Assembly (NCBI RefSeq): GCF_003946395.1
Contig: NZ_RHNZ01000013.1
Span: 21,477-85,476, forward strand
Direction of reading: 5' to 3'
Length of the DNA stretch: 64,000 nucleotides
DNA from: Levilactobacillus fuyuanensis
Lineage (GTDB): Bacteria; Bacillota; Bacilli; Lactobacillales; Lactobacillaceae
Shown here: in pieces, positions 1-8,206 of the stretch
How the letters are laid out: every line of letters begins with the position of its first letter
Position numbering within the stretch: position 1 is the stretch's first letter
The notes under the pieces: model-generated
Told to the model about the DNA's origin: nothing
The model's database searches: none
Seen by the model: the letters and a program-made list of their open reading frames with translations, nothing else
Program-made: the position numbers and the translations under genes

Positions 1-70
1 AGGTCGTTGGTGTGTTATTCTCCTCGAATAACTCCTTGATATCAGTCCATAAAGTTACCATATCTGGCAC
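1..70 (-). CDS. dnaA: Chromosomal replication initiator DnaA, N-terminal fragment
   Basis: Only the first 23 codons are inside the window; the gene runs off the left edge. Reading the minus strand from a GTG at position 70 gives a peptide beginning VPDMVTLWTDIKELFEEN, which resembles the start of DnaA domain I (helicase-loading/self-interaction domain) in lactobacilli. A purine-rich AGGGGG lies about 8 nt before the GTG, which supports this start over the in-frame ATG at 61. DnaA binds the TTATCCACA boxes in the adjoining gap and opens the origin. The identity rests on this short N-terminus plus the classic dnaA|oriC|rpmH order. Confidence 0.85.
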   Translation of the reverse strand, partial: MPDMVTLWTDIKELFEENNTPTT

Positions 71-139
71 TGATGTATCCCCCTATTAATTATTTAGATA
101 GTCATTTCCCATTTGGGCGTAAGACCCCCAAACGAAAAC

Positions 140-445
140 GTAAGTCCAGTGTAGCATGAAGAAAAAAAGTTTTCCACAGGGTATTTTGAACTGTGAATAA
201 TTGTTTCACAGAAAGTGGATAGAGTTATCCACAGGCAGTCGAATGTCTGTGGATGGTTTTTAACAATTTGAGTTATGCACACCCGTCTGTGGACTTAAAA
301 CGTGACATTGACAAGTGTTTCACAAGTTATCCACAGAATCCACTGAACCTAGAAAAGCAAAATAAACAGGCTGTGGAACGGTGGATAACCGAGTGGGAAA
401 GTCTGGAAAAACTTTTTAACAATTTTAGAGTTATCCACAGCCAAA
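140..445. other. oriC: Chromosomal replication origin (oriC) with DnaA-box cluster
   Basis: This gap between divergent dnaA and rpmH holds many 9-mers of the DnaA-box type. Exact TTATCCACA occurs at 225-233, 328-336 and 431-439. Near matches are TTTTCCACA at 170-178, TTATTCACA (minus) at 192-200, TTATGCACA at 273-281, CCATCCACA (minus) at 248-256 and TTATCCACC (minus) at 380-388. The three perfect boxes are all on the plus strand and spaced exactly 103 bp apart. A possible dnaA -10 (TACACT, minus, 148-153) lies beside the box at 170-178, an arrangement that would allow autoregulation. The long open frames in this stretch are not convincing genes. Confidence 0.9.
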
Positions 446-501
446 GTGCATGAAACAAATTTCTTCGGGGAGAACTTTTTTATGGAAATTCAAAGTTCCT
501 A

Positions 502-530
502 TTTCCATTCCGCCGAATTTATGCTAATAT
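502..530 (+). promoter_or_regulatory. rpmH promoter
   Basis: An extended -10 (TG-C-TAATAT, ending at 530) has a weak -35 TTTCCA at 502-507 with a 17-bp spacer. It lies 77 bp before the rpmH start, and GAGAGGAG (about 591-599) is the ribosome binding site. Confidence 0.6.
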
Positions 531-606
531 GTTCAGGAAATGCATTTAGTATTTGTCTGGCTCCACCAGATAAAAAATAGTCATAGTTAAGAGAGGAGAT
601 TTTACG

Positions 607-741
607 ATGAAGCGCACTTTCCAACCAAAGAAACGTCACCGTTCACGTGTCCACGGCTTCCGCAAGCGTATGAGCACTAGCAATGGCCGTCAAGTATTAG
701 CACGTCGCCGTCAAAAGGGACGTAAAGTATTGTCTGCATAG
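607..741 (+). CDS. rpmH: 50S ribosomal protein L34
   Basis: This 44-residue, strongly basic protein starts [18 protein letters not shown] and ends KGRKVLSA, the full family signature of bacterial L34. L34 is a late-assembling protein of the large ribosomal subunit that packs against 23S rRNA. The start is set by GAGAGGAG 8 nt upstream. It is the first gene clockwise of oriC and is followed by a weak hairpin terminator and then rnpA, the almost universal rpmH-rnpA pairing. It is too short for many gene callers but is unambiguous. Confidence 0.98.
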   Translation: MKRTFQPKKRHRSRVHGFRKRMSTSNGRQVLARRRQKGRKVLSA

Positions 742-742
742 G

Positions 743-772
743 CCGCTGATAGTTCAGTGGTCTTTTTATTTT
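743..772 (+). terminator. Weak hairpin terminator after rpmH
   Basis: CCGCTG (743-748) pairs with CAGTGG (755-760), including one G-T pair, and is followed by a T-rich run. It probably lets a fraction of transcripts continue into rnpA, so that L34 is made in excess over RnpA. Confidence 0.55.
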
Positions 773-845
773 ATCTGCGAGAAGACTGGGACCCTAATCT
801 CTCGCGGACTGTTCAACAAATCGTTGAGAATTTTGGAGATGCACC

Positions 846-1202
846 ATGCGAAAATCTTACCGCATTAAGAAAGAAGCGGAATTTCAGCAGGTCTTTGAAA
901 CCAGAAATTCGGTCGCAAACCGGCAATTTGTGGTGTATTCAATGGAAAAACCTGATCAATTACATTTTCGAGTTGGCATTTCGGTCGGTAAGAAAATTGG
1001 GAACGCGGTCCACCGTAATTGGGTGAAGCGCCGGATTCGGCAGAGTCTACTCGAGTTAAAACCCTACCTCAAACAGGATGTGGATTTTCTCGTAATTGCT
1101 CGGCCCCGGGCGGACGGCATTTCCATGACTGATGCGAAGAGCAGCCTGATTCATGTTTTGAAACTGGCAAAACTGCTGGATTCCAACTATAGCGAGGAAT
1201 AA
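846..1202 (+). CDS. rnpA: Ribonuclease P protein component
   Basis: The 118-residue product has the RnpA fold signature: [14 protein letters not shown] at the N-terminus and the arginine-rich RNR-type motif as [14 protein letters not shown] near residues 57-70. RnpA binds the catalytic RNase P RNA and helps it recognise the 5' leader of pre-tRNAs. The start follows a GGAG (834-837) with normal spacing. The stop lies 2 nt before the yidC start, so rnpA and yidC are almost certainly co-transcribed and translationally coupled. Length and motifs are typical. Confidence 0.97.
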   Translation: MRKSYRIKKEAEFQQVFETRNSVANRQFVVYSMEKPDQLHFRVGISVGKKIGNAVHRNWVKRRIRQSLLELKPYLKQDVDFLVIARPRADGISMTDAKSSLIHVLKLAKLLDSNYSEE

Positions 1203-1204
1203 AA

Positions 1205-2038
1205 GTGAAAAAGTACAAACGTACCCTACTTATGCTAGGTATTGTGAGCTTAGTCTTTATCCTTTCCGCTTGTAGCAATGCACCAATCACCAATCATAGT
1301 ACTGGGATTTGGGACGGCTGGATCGTTCTGAACTTCTCCCGGGCAATCATTGGGTTGGCCAACATGTTCGGCGGGAGCTACGGTATCGGGATTATCATCT
1401 TTACGGTTATCGTGCGGATTATTTTACTCCCACTGATGATTTTCCAGACCCGGAGCATGCGGAAGACGCAGGACTTACAGCCACAATTAAAAGCTTTACA
1501 GAAGAAATACTCCTCAAAAGATCGCGAAACGATGCAAAAGATGCAGGCCGAACAGCAAAAGCTGTATTCGGAAGCGGGCGTTCACCCCATGTTGGGTTGC
1601 CTGCCTGCCGTCGTTCAGTTGCCAATCATCTGGGCGTTGTATCAAGCTATCTGGCGGACGGCCGTTCTGCGGTCTGGGAGCTTCCTGTGGTTGCAATTGG
1701 GCCACAAAGACCCGTATTTCATCCTACCTGTCTTGGCTGCTGTTGCCACGCTGATTAGTTCGTGGTTAAGCACCAAGTCAATGCCAGAGTCCAACTCAAT
1801 GAGTACGATGATGATCGTCGGGATGCCGGTAGTGGTCTTCTTCACTGCCCTGAACGTGCCATCATCACTGTCCTTATACTGGACGATTTCCTACGTGTTC
1901 CAAGTTGGCCAAACCTTGTTAATTCAAAATCCGTGGAAGATTCAAGCGGAACGCGATGCCAAGGAAAAGGAAAAGAACGAACACGAACGCACGGTCAAGA
2001 AAGCAATTCGACGTGCAAAGCAAAGCAAACGCAAGTAA
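1205..2038 (+). CDS. yidC: Membrane protein insertase YidC (lipoprotein-type, YidC1/SpoIIIJ-like)
   Basis: The 277-residue protein starts at a GTG two bases after rnpA. It has a lipoprotein signal peptide (hydrophobic core followed by LSAC, Cys23), as in Gram-positive YidC/OxaA proteins. The 60KD_IMP core follows, with five predicted membrane segments. Arg in IIIFTVIVRIILLP marks the hydrophilic groove, and MLGCLPAVVQLPIIWALY is the conserved second segment. The tail is highly basic (KKAIRRAKQSKRK), as expected for ribosome binding. YidC inserts small membrane proteins alone or with SecYEG. Firmicutes usually carry a second homologue; only one is in this window. Confidence 0.95.
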   Translation: MKKYKRTLLMLGIVSLVFILSACSNAPITNHSTGIWDGWIVLNFSRAIIGLANMFGGSYGIGIIIFTVIVRIILLPLMIFQTRSMRKTQDLQPQLKALQKKYSSKDRETMQKMQAEQQKLYSEAGVHPMLGCLPAVVQLPIIWALYQAIWRTAVLRSGSFLWLQLGHKDPYFILPVLAAVATLISSWLSTKSMPESNSMSTMMIVGMPVVVFFTALNVPSSLSLYWTISYVFQVGQTLLIQNPWKIQAERDAKEKEKNEHERTVKKAIRRAKQSKRK

Positions 2039-2063
2039 ACAGTTAGCATAAATGCATTTTATT

Positions 2064-2094
2064 GGCGCAGGACTTCGGTTCGGCGCCTTTTTTG
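2064..2094 (+). terminator. Terminator after rnpA-yidC
   Basis: GGCGC (2064-2068) and GCGCC (2083-2087) form a hairpin followed by six T residues. It separates yidC from the repeat elements and jag. Confidence 0.85.
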
Positions 2095-2096
2095 TA

Positions 2097-2218
2097 CAGA
2101 GAGTGGAGCAAGGCGATTAGGTTCTGAGCATTAGGGAGCTAAGGTCTTCTGTTCGGCCTCGCCGGACAGGAGGACTTATCTTTCTAAGCGGAAGAACCTG
2201 CCTTGCGGAACTCGTTTC
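2097..2218 (+). repeat. Structured intergenic repeat, unit type 1 (copy A1)
   Basis: This unit has an outer helix (GCAAGGC pairs with GCCTTGC; AGGTTC with GAACCT), then a conserved 5' strand GAGCATTAG, a long inner hairpin (about 2144-2178), a conserved 3' strand CTAAGCGGAA, and a terminal CGTTTCGAC. GC(A)TTAG pairs with CTAAGC with a bulged A. No credible coding frame uses it. It matches the unit at 25895-26014 on the other strand in layout and in the motif GGCGATTAG. Together with the next unit it forms a two-part element. I do not recognise a named family. Confidence 0.75.
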
Positions 2219-2221
2219 GAC

Positions 2222-2340
2222 CAGAGTGTGAAAGAGGGTGGTAGGTCCTGAGCATTAACGTAGATAAGTGCCAGCTTGGCGGAGCCGAGCCGGTGCTTAT
2301 CTGGGTTAAGCGCAGGGACCTGCCCGACTGAACACGTTTC
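2222..2340 (+). repeat. Structured intergenic repeat, unit type 2 (copy A2)
   Basis: This unit lies three bases after the first and has the same plan: outer helix AGGTCC/GGACCT, conserved TGAGCATTAACGTA, inner hairpin with AGATAAGTGCC pairing fully with GGTGCTTATCT, conserved GGTTAAGCGCA, and a terminal ACGTTTCAG. Compared with the first unit, GGTTC/GAACC has become GGTCC/GGACC and TTAG/CTAA has become TTAA/TTAA, so pairing is kept while sequence changes. It lacks GCGATTAG, as does the second unit of the other locus. Confidence 0.75.
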
Positions 2341-2590
2341 AGAGGCCGCATATTTCCCAAGTGTTCTGGCGAGAGCAAGTCCGGTTCTCTAAGCTAGAAC
2401 GGCTACTAACAACTTCAGCGGGCCAGCCCAATCCGCATTCCCCAAAAACACACAAAGCCCGCCCAGCACACTAATACCTAATACATTTCTCAAAACAACT
2501 CGCACCATTTCGCGTTTCTTAACAGCGTCTCAGAGTCTCATCTTCCCAATCATTTTCAGACTGAATTACGGGGTGCGTCGCAAGCATTAT
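2341..2590. other. Intergenic stretch without recognised content
   Basis: About 250 bp between the repeat pair and the jag promoter. I see no open frame with a ribosome binding site. A weak inverted repeat (GTTCT...AGAAC, about 2362-2400) is the only local structure noted. Confidence 0.4.
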
Positions 2591-2624
2591 GGTATACTGA
2601 ATTTTAGCGAAAAAGACATGGAGG
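2591..2624 (+). promoter_or_regulatory. jag extended -10 promoter and ribosome binding site
   Basis: TGGTATACT (2590-2598) is an extended -10 of the TGn type without a clear -35. GGAGG at 2620-2624 is the ribosome binding site and fixes the jag start at 2633 rather than the upstream frame opening. Confidence 0.5.
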
Positions 2625-2632
2625 AATGGACG

Positions 2633-3427
2633 ATGACAATCTACACGGGCAAAACGGAAGAGGCAGCGATTGCAGCGGGGTTAACCGCGCTCAACAGTCG
2701 CCGCGACCAAGTGGTAATTAAGGTGGTCGCCACTCCGCGGAAGGGTTGGCTGGGAATCGGTCGGCGCGATGCCATGGTGGATATTGTCCTAAAGACGGTT
2801 GCGGAAGATTCATCCGCCGCACCAGCGCCAGAATCAGCAGCGTCAGTGGGGAGTTCAACGGCTTCAATGAGTTCGGCAGTTGCTTCAGTAGCGCCAGTAG
2901 CCGCCGCACCAGCTGCGGCGGCGACGTCAGCCACAGCAGAACCCACAGTGACCCCTCAGGAGCGCCGTAAGCGACGTGAGGCGGCCATCGAAGCTGTTCA
3001 GGACTACTTGGCAACCATCGTCGAACAACTGGGCATAGACGCCACGATAGACGTTGAATCGGGTGCGCACCGCCAAGTCCGGTTGGTCTTTACCACGGAT
3101 AAGGAAGGACTCCTGATCGGCAAGCACGGTCGGACCATCAACGCCTTACAGAGCTTGGCCCAACTATTTTTGAATCATCACGGTGCTGCTCACGTGGAAT
3201 TGGAGCTGGACGTTGCGAACTACCGGGAACGGCGTGCGGCTACGTTAGGTCGCTTGGCGGAGAGCACAGCACGTGAGGTCGTCGCGACCGGGAAACCCAT
3301 TTATTTGGACCCGATGCCATCGTTTGAACGCAAGCAGATTCACGCCGTGTTGTCGAAGAATCGCTACGTCACGACGTATTCTGCGGGGAAGGAACCCCAT
3401 CGCGCGGTCGTCATCGAACCGGCATAA
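2633..3427 (+). CDS. jag: RNA-binding protein Jag/KhpB (EloR)
   Basis: The 264-residue protein starts MTIYTGKTEEAAIAAGL (Jag_N domain, about residues 1-50). A linker rich in Ala, Ser, Pro and Val follows (about 55-105), then a KH domain with the GxxG loop as LIGKHGRTINALQ (about 160-175), and a C-terminal R3H domain including PMPSFERKQIHAVL. In streptococci and lactobacilli KhpB pairs with KhpA, binds many small RNAs and mRNAs, and affects cell elongation. The linker is longer and lower in complexity than in Bacillus. The start is set by GGAGG 8 nt before the ATG. It sits in its usual place after yidC, here split off by the repeat pair. Confidence 0.95.
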   Translation: MTIYTGKTEEAAIAAGLTALNSRRDQVVIKVVATPRKGWLGIGRRDAMVDIVLKTVAEDSSAAPAPESAASVGSSTASMSSAVASVAPVAAAPAAAATSATAEPTVTPQERRKRREAAIEAVQDYLATIVEQLGIDATIDVESGAHRQVRLVFTTDKEGLLIGKHGRTINALQSLAQLFLNHHGAAHVELELDVANYRERRAATLGRLAESTAREVVATGKPIYLDPMPSFERKQIHAVLSKNRYVTTYSAGKEPHRAVVIEPA

Positions 3428-3434
3428 GTTTCGT

Positions 3435-3463
3435 TTGACAAACGCGCCGTTACCCCTTATAGT
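3435..3463 (+). promoter_or_regulatory. Strong sigma-A promoter upstream of the mnmE leader
   Basis: A perfect -35 TTGACA (3435-3440) and -10 TATAGT (3458-3463) are separated by 17 bp. Transcription should start near 3470, over 200 nt before mnmE. Confidence 0.75.
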
Positions 3464-3492
3464 GAAGACAATCATTCTTATCAAGTTTACGA

Positions 3493-3554
3493 TAAAGTAG
3501 TGAAAGTACTTTATCCACGCACAGTTAGGTGGCGTGGAGTAGGTGCTTTTTTTT
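3493..3554 (+). terminator. Alternative hairpins ending in a strong intrinsic terminator (mnmE leader)
   Basis: A 16-position stem (3505-3520 with 3532-3547, two mismatches) is followed by eight T residues. An overlapping smaller hairpin pairs TAAAGTA (3493-3499) with TACTTTA (3507-3513). The two cannot form together, the usual geometry of an attenuator. With the promoter at 3435-3463 the product would be an RNA of about 85 nt or an attenuated mnmE mRNA. Confidence 0.7.
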
Positions 3555-3683
3555 ATGGCGTTAAATGATACGCCCGGGGTGAGCGCTTGCAACGTTAGCC
3601 GTTTTAGCACAGCATCACGTGACGAAAACCGAAACTTGTTTAAGACAATTCAGACAGTAGGAAATATAAAAGGAGGATGGCTC

Positions 3684-5078
3684 ATGACAGTCACCACAAC
3701 AGAATTTGATACGATTGCAGCAATCTCGACGCCGCCTGGTGAAGGTGGGATCTCGATTATCCGGTTGAGCGGTGAGGAAGTCTTCGACGTTGCCTGCAAG
3801 CTATTCAAGGGCGCAGACTTAACGAAGGTTGGGACGCACACCATTCATTACGGCCACATCATCGACCCCGAAAATGGGGAAGAAGTGGATGAGGTCATGG
3901 TTACGGTGATGCGGGCCCCCAAGACCTATACCAAAGAAGATATTATCGAAATCAACTGTCACGGTGGTATCGTGGCTACGAACCGGATCCTTCAGTTGTG
4001 CCTGAGCTACGGCGCACGGTTGGCCGAACCCGGTGAATACACTAAGCGGGCCTTCTTAAATGGTCGGATTGACTTGACTCAGGCGGAATCCGTCATGGAT
4101 CTGATTCGGGCCAAGACCGATAAGTCGATGAAGGTCGCCTTGAACCAATTAGACGGGGATTTGTCGAAATTGATCAGAAATCTTCGTCAGGATATCCTGG
4201 ATGCGCTGGCTCAAGTTGAGGTCAATATCGACTATCCCGAGTACGATGACGTGGAAACCATGACGACTAAGATGTTGCTGGAGAAGGCCCAAGAGGTCAA
4301 GCAACAGATCAAGACGTTGCTGGCGACCGCTAAGCAGGGAAAGGTCCTTCGTGAAGGCCTTGCCACGGCGATTGTCGGGCGGCCTAACGTGGGGAAGAGT
4401 AGCTTGTTGAACCACCTGCTCCACGAAGACAAGGCCATCGTGACTGACGTCGCTGGGACCACACGGGACGTGATTGAAGAATACGTCAACGTCAAGGGCG
4501 TGCCGTTGAAGCTGATCGATACGGCCGGTATTCGTGATACAACGGATAAGGTCGAGAAGATTGGGGTCGAACGGTCACGAAAGGCCATCAACACGGCTGA
4601 TTTGGTCATGCTGGTCTTGAACGCCAGTGAGGCCTTAACGACCGAGGATATGCAGTTGCTGGACGCTACGGCTGACACGCAACGGATCTTAATTTTAAAC
4701 AAGACGGACCTGCCACAGAAGCTGGATATGTCGGTGTTGAAGCAATCTGCCGGTGACAGCCCAATTCTTGAAACCTCCATCTTGAAGAGTTCAGGGTTGG
4801 ATAAGCTGGAGGAAACGATTGCCCATCTTTTCTTTGATGAGGGAATCGAATCCAGCCAAAGTACGGTGATGGTGACCAACGCCCGGCACATCGGGTTATT
4901 GCATCAAGCCAGTGACGCCTTAGACGACGTCATGCACGGGATTGCTGCGGGGATGCCCGTGGATCTGGTTCAGATCGACATGACCCGGGCCTGGGACTTG
5001 CTCGGAGAGATTACCGGGGATAGTTACCAAGACGAGCTGCTCGATCAGCTGTTTAGTCAGTTCTGTTTAGGAAAATAG
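3684..5078 (+). CDS. mnmE: tRNA uridine-5-carboxymethylaminomethyl GTPase MnmE (TrmE)
   Basis: The 464-residue GTPase acts with MnmG to modify U34 in the wobble position of several tRNAs. The N-terminal formyl-THF-binding domain begins [22 protein letters not shown]. The helical domain is followed by the G domain with the P-loop [12 protein letters not shown] (about residues 226-237), DTAG switch and NKTD. The C-terminus ends FCLGK, the universal CxGK motif. AAAGGAGGATG just before ATG 3684 sets the start; the frame is open further upstream but without an initiation signal. mnmG follows 69 bp downstream with no terminator, so the two partners are co-expressed. Confidence 0.98.
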   Translation: MTVTTTEFDTIAAISTPPGEGGISIIRLSGEEVFDVACKLFKGADLTKVGTHTIHYGHIIDPENGEEVDEVMVTVMRAPKTYTKEDIIEINCHGGIVATNRILQLCLSYGARLAEPGEYTKRAFLNGRIDLTQAESVMDLIRAKTDKSMKVALNQLDGDLSKLIRNLRQDILDALAQVEVNIDYPEYDDVETMTTKMLLEKAQEVKQQIKTLLATAKQGKVLREGLATAIVGRPNVGKSSLLNHLLHEDKAIVTDVAGTTRDVIEEYVNVKGVPLKLIDTAGIRDTTDKVEKIGVERSRKAINTADLVMLVLNASEALTTEDMQLLDATADTQRILILNKTDLPQKLDMSVLKQSAGDSPILETSILKSSGLDKLEETIAHLFFDEGIESSQSTVMVTNARHIGLLHQASDALDDVMHGIAAGMPVDLVQIDMTRAWDLLGEITGDSYQDELLDQLFSQFCLGK

Positions 5079-5147
5079 CGTTAAATTAAAACCACAAAGA
5101 AACCGCTTGACCGCCGCTACGACGATCGGGCATGGAGGGAAAGAACC

Positions 5148-7058
5148 ATGACTGAAGTAATTGAATATCCGGGACAGGACTTCGACGTTATCGTTGTCGG
5201 AGCCGGTCATGCCGGTAGTGAAGCGGCACTGGCCGCAGCCCGGATGGGCAACAAGACCTTACTGATGACGATTAACCTGGATATGGTGGCATTTATGCCA
5301 TGTAACCCATCCGTTGGGGGTCCAGCTAAGGGAATTGTCGTCCGTGAAATTGACGCCTTGGGTGGCGAAATGGGTCGCAACATCGACAAGACCTACGTTC
5401 AGATGCGGATGCTCAACACCGGGAAGGGCCCAGCCGTCCGTGCCTTACGTGCCCAAGCCGATAAGCACGCCTATCACGCTGAAATGAAGCACACCATCGA
5501 ACGCGAACCCAACTTGACCTTGCGTCAGGGGATCGTGGACGATTTGATCGTGGAAGATGGCGCCTGCAAAGGGGTTATCACCAACACCGGTGCGCGTTAC
5601 CGGGCTAAGGCCGTGGTCATTGCGGCCGGAACCGCAGCTCGAGGCAAGATCATCATCGGTGAGTTGATGTACTCCTCTGGTCCTAACAACTCGCAACCAG
5701 CCAACAAGCTGACGGCCAACTTACCTAAGTATGGGTTTGACCTGGAACGCTTTAAGACTGGGACGCCACCACGGGTCGACGGGAACACGATTCATTACGA
5801 CGAGACCGAAGAACAACCTGGGGATAAGGAGCCGAACCACTTTAGCTTCACGACGCCAGATAGCGCCTACCTTGATCTCAAGAACCAATTGTCTTGCTGG
5901 CTGACTTACACGAACCAAAAGACGCATGAGATCATCAAGGCTAACCTCAACCGCGCCCCAATGTTTACGGGTGTTATTGAGGGTGTCGGTCCGCGTTATT
6001 GCCCATCGATCGAGGACAAGATTGTTCGGTTTGCTGACAAGCCACGCCACCAACTCTTCTTGGAACCAGAAGGCCGGAACACCGACGAATGGTACGTTCA
6101 GGGGCTTTCAACGTCTATGCCAGAAGAAGTGCAACAGAAGATTTTGCACTCTATTCAAGGCCTCGAAGACGCGCAAATGATGCGGCCAGGTTACGCCATC
6201 GAATACGATGTCGTTTCCCCTTACCAATTACGGCCAACTCTGGAAACCAAGCCGTTGAAGAACCTGTTTACAGCGGGCCAAACCAACGGGACTTCCGGTT
6301 ATGAAGAAGCTGCTGGCCAAGGCCTGTTAGCCGGGATTAACGCCGGTTTACGGGCACTGGGTAAGCCTGGCTTCACGTTGAAGCGTTCCGACGCCTACAT
6401 TGGTGTTATGGTCGACGACCTGGTAACTAAGGGAACCAAGGAACCTTACCGTCTGTTGACGAGTCGGGCCGAATACCGCTTGATCTTGCGTCACGACAAC
6501 GCTGATTTGCGTTTGACGGCCAAGGGTCATGAACTGGGCCTGATCAGCGACGAACGCTACGATGCTTTCTTAGCTAAGAAGGCCGCATTACAGGCTGAAA
6601 TTGACCGTCTGAACAGCATTCGGATTAAGCCAAACGATGCCATCAACGCCTTCATCGAGAGCCACGGCGACAAGCCATTACAAGATGGTGTGTTAGCCGC
6701 AGTCTTCCTGCGTCGGCCATACGTGGATTACAAGACGTTGCTGCAGTTCATCCCAGCACCTGAACAACCAGTGGACCGGCACATCGTGGAAGAAATTGAG
6801 ATTTCACTGAAGTACGCCGGTTACATCAAGAAGGCTGAAGCTAACGTGGCAAAGCTAAAGCGGATGGAAGCCAAGGCAATTCCTGATAACATTGATTACG
6901 ATGCAATCGATGGCTTGGCAACCGAAGCGCACCAGAAGTTAAAGAAGATTCAACCTGAAACGTTGGCACAAGCAAGTCGGATCAGTGGGGTCAACCCAGC
7001 TGATATCGCGATTTTGAGTGTGTACATTGAACAGGGGAAGATTGCCAAAGTGAAGTAA
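5148..7058 (+). CDS. mnmG: tRNA uridine-5-carboxymethylaminomethyl modification enzyme MnmG (GidA)
   Basis: The 636-residue FAD protein is the MnmE partner. The dinucleotide-binding motif is [19 protein letters not shown] (about residues 14-32). [20 protein letters not shown] and TGTPPRVDG are GidA signatures, and [30 protein letters not shown] is the second FAD motif region. The C-terminal helical domain ([19 protein letters not shown], then EALA-type [14 protein letters not shown]) contacts MnmE and tRNA. GGAGGG precedes the ATG. The protein is full length, and a strong hairpin terminator closes the unit. Confidence 0.98.
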   Translation: MTEVIEYPGQDFDVIVVGAGHAGSEAALAAARMGNKTLLMTINLDMVAFMPCNPSVGGPAKGIVVREIDALGGEMGRNIDKTYVQMRMLNTGKGPAVRALRAQADKHAYHAEMKHTIEREPNLTLRQGIVDDLIVEDGACKGVITNTGARYRAKAVVIAAGTAARGKIIIGELMYSSGPNNSQPANKLTANLPKYGFDLERFKTGTPPRVDGNTIHYDETEEQPGDKEPNHFSFTTPDSAYLDLKNQLSCWLTYTNQKTHEIIKANLNRAPMFTGVIEGVGPRYCPSIEDKIVRFADKPRHQLFLEPEGRNTDEWYVQGLSTSMPEEVQQKILHSIQGLEDAQMMRPGYAIEYDVVSPYQLRPTLETKPLKNLFTAGQTNGTSGYEEAAGQGLLAGINAGLRALGKPGFTLKRSDAYIGVMVDDLVTKGTKEPYRLLTSRAEYRLILRHDNADLRLTAKGHELGLISDERYDAFLAKKAALQAEIDRLNSIRIKPNDAINAFIESHGDKPLQDGVLAAVFLRRPYVDYKTLLQFIPAPEQPVDRHIVEEIEISLKYAGYIKKAEANVAKLKRMEAKAIPDNIDYDAIDGLATEAHQKLKKIQPETLAQASRISGVNPADIAILSVYIEQGKIAKVK

Positions 7059-7116
7059 AAATTTGGCGCTGACTGTTTGTTGGCACAGGTTTTGTTAATG
7101 TAAATTTGAAGACAAG

Positions 7117-7158
7117 AAGAGGCTCGCGGTATCAAAAACGCGAGCCTCTTCTTTTATT
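7117..7158 (+). terminator. Strong terminator after mnmG
   Basis: A perfect 12-bp stem (7117-7128 with 7139-7150) is followed by a T-rich run. Confidence 0.95.
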
Positions 7159-7472
7159 ATCATTGGATTAATTATTAATGATTATTATTTAATTAATAAC
7201 AAAGATACGAAATCTTTACACGTTCTTTGCAGAAACCACATACAGACTTGTTAAGCTGATTGCTGTAGTGAGACAAGTGCCCGCCACGCAATCGGTTCTA
7301 TGAAAGGTCAATGCCGCCAGTGCATCGAGTGGTTTCTTTCGTGTGGGAGCGAAAGTGTCGTCTGCCACGGGGATGTGACATGGGCGGACGATAGTTGGCC
7401 AGAAATCACAGTAAAATTTCGGTAAAATTGAACTCTGGAGAATATCATTAAGATCATTGGGAGTTTTTACAT
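7159..7472. other. Intergenic stretch without gene
   Basis: Just over 310 bp, AT-rich at the start and then more balanced. GAAACCAC (7231-7238) and GTGGTTTC (7331-7338) are perfect inverted repeats about 90 bp apart, and CTTTCG/CGAAAG form a small hairpin inside. These could be part of a larger fold, but I see no named RNA and no ribosome-bound small frame. GGGAG near 7459 serves the next gene. Confidence 0.35.
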
Positions 7473-7853
7473 ATGCGAATGAGCTTGTTGAGCCTGGGGA
7501 TTATTCTGGTCGTGATCAGTCACGGTCTGTACCACTATACGTTGCGTCAGCCGCAACAGGGCGTTGTGCGGCAAACGCGGCGAAGCGTTGTCGTGTATCA
7601 TGGCTTCTTGTATCTCGGTCTGGCGTACGTCGCAGTAGGGCTATGGCGACCGGTATGGTTGAATCCACGAGTCATTGGTCTGCTGCTATTGGTGGATGGT
7701 ATTGCCCTTGCCACGAGCTACTATCAGCATCGTCACCGGCAATATCCAGCCGGTATGCAAGCATTGTGGCGGCGACAGGCGTGGTACTTGATTGGCAGTC
7801 AGATTCTGCTGGCAGTTGTCTTACTGGGGACGTTGGCGACTTTGCCGGCGTAG
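7473..7853 (+). CDS. Small membrane protein of unknown function
   Basis: A 126-residue protein with four predicted hydrophobic segments: LLSLGIILVVISHGLYHY, GFLYLGLAYVAVGLWRP, VIGLLLLVDGIALATSYY and YLIGSQILLAVVLLGTLATL. Basic loops lie between them. No catalytic motif is visible and I do not recognise the family. GGGAG 9 nt upstream supports ATG 7473. It stands alone: mnmG is terminated upstream and a hairpin with a T-run follows at 7880-7918. The overlapping longer frame in the +2 register is a shadow, lacking hydrophobic patterning and a start signal. Confidence 0.7.
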   Translation: MRMSLLSLGIILVVISHGLYHYTLRQPQQGVVRQTRRSVVVYHGFLYLGLAYVAVGLWRPVWLNPRVIGLLLLVDGIALATSYYQHRHRQYPAGMQALWRRQAWYLIGSQILLAVVLLGTLATLPA

Positions 7854-7879
7854 TGACATGTAGATGGTCATTCGGAGAA

Positions 7880-7918
7880 CCCGTTAACGCTGAACAACCA
7901 ACGCTAACGGGATTTTTT
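7880..7918 (+). terminator. Terminator after the 126-residue membrane protein
   Basis: CCCGTTAACG (7880-7889) pairs with CGCTAACGGG (7902-7911) with one mismatch, followed by TTTTTT. Confidence 0.8.
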
Positions 7919-7937
7919 AAGTTATGGGGGACAAATG

Positions 7938-8168
7938 ATGAAACGTTATTCACCAGCAGCCGCGCAGCAAGCACTGCTACAGATTTTAGATGAAGTGAAT
8001 CATAAGCAAGAGACGGTTGTCGTGACGCCCACAGATGGCAACGATGCTAAATCGGCTGTGATTGTCGCGAAGTCTGAATGGGAAGTACTGAAGGCTGCTT
8101 TGGAGACCGCGCAACAACCCGTACAAGATGCGGGTTACCTGGATCTCGATAAGATTGAATGGGGCTAA
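7938..8168 (+). CDS. Phd/YefM-like antitoxin-type protein, orphan
   Basis: A 76-residue protein beginning MKRYSPAAAQQALLQILDEVNHKQETVVVT and continuing with AVIVAKSEWEVLKAAL. The pattern of an N-terminal strand and helix, a TPT-G loop, then IVAKSEWE resembles the Phd/YefM antitoxin fold (AVIISKEDYE-like strand). Such proteins bind their own promoter and neutralise RelE/Doc-type toxins. No toxin frame follows; the next gene is convergent and encodes a membrane protein. Two adjacent ATG codons exist (7935, 7938); the GGGGGA at 7926-7931 is better spaced for the second. The family call is moderate. Confidence 0.65.
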   Translation: MKRYSPAAAQQALLQILDEVNHKQETVVVTPTDGNDAKSAVIVAKSEWEVLKAALETAQQPVQDAGYLDLDKIEWG

Positions 8169-8200
8169 AAAAAGCCGCGCATCCGTGGGGATAGCGTGGC
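8166..8200 (-). terminator. Terminator for the 87-residue membrane protein gene (minus)
   Basis: On the minus strand GCCACGC pairs with GCGCGGC (one G-T), followed by seven T residues. It also lies directly after the convergent antitoxin-type gene. Confidence 0.8.
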
Positions 8201-8206
8201 CAGTTA

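Noticed and set aside
253..453. 66-residue frame in the origin
   Set aside because: Consists of DnaA boxes read as codons; no ribosome binding site.
7457..7993. 178-residue frame overlapping the 126-residue membrane protein
   Set aside because: Composition is unlike a protein, it runs through a terminator into the antitoxin gene, and has no start signal.
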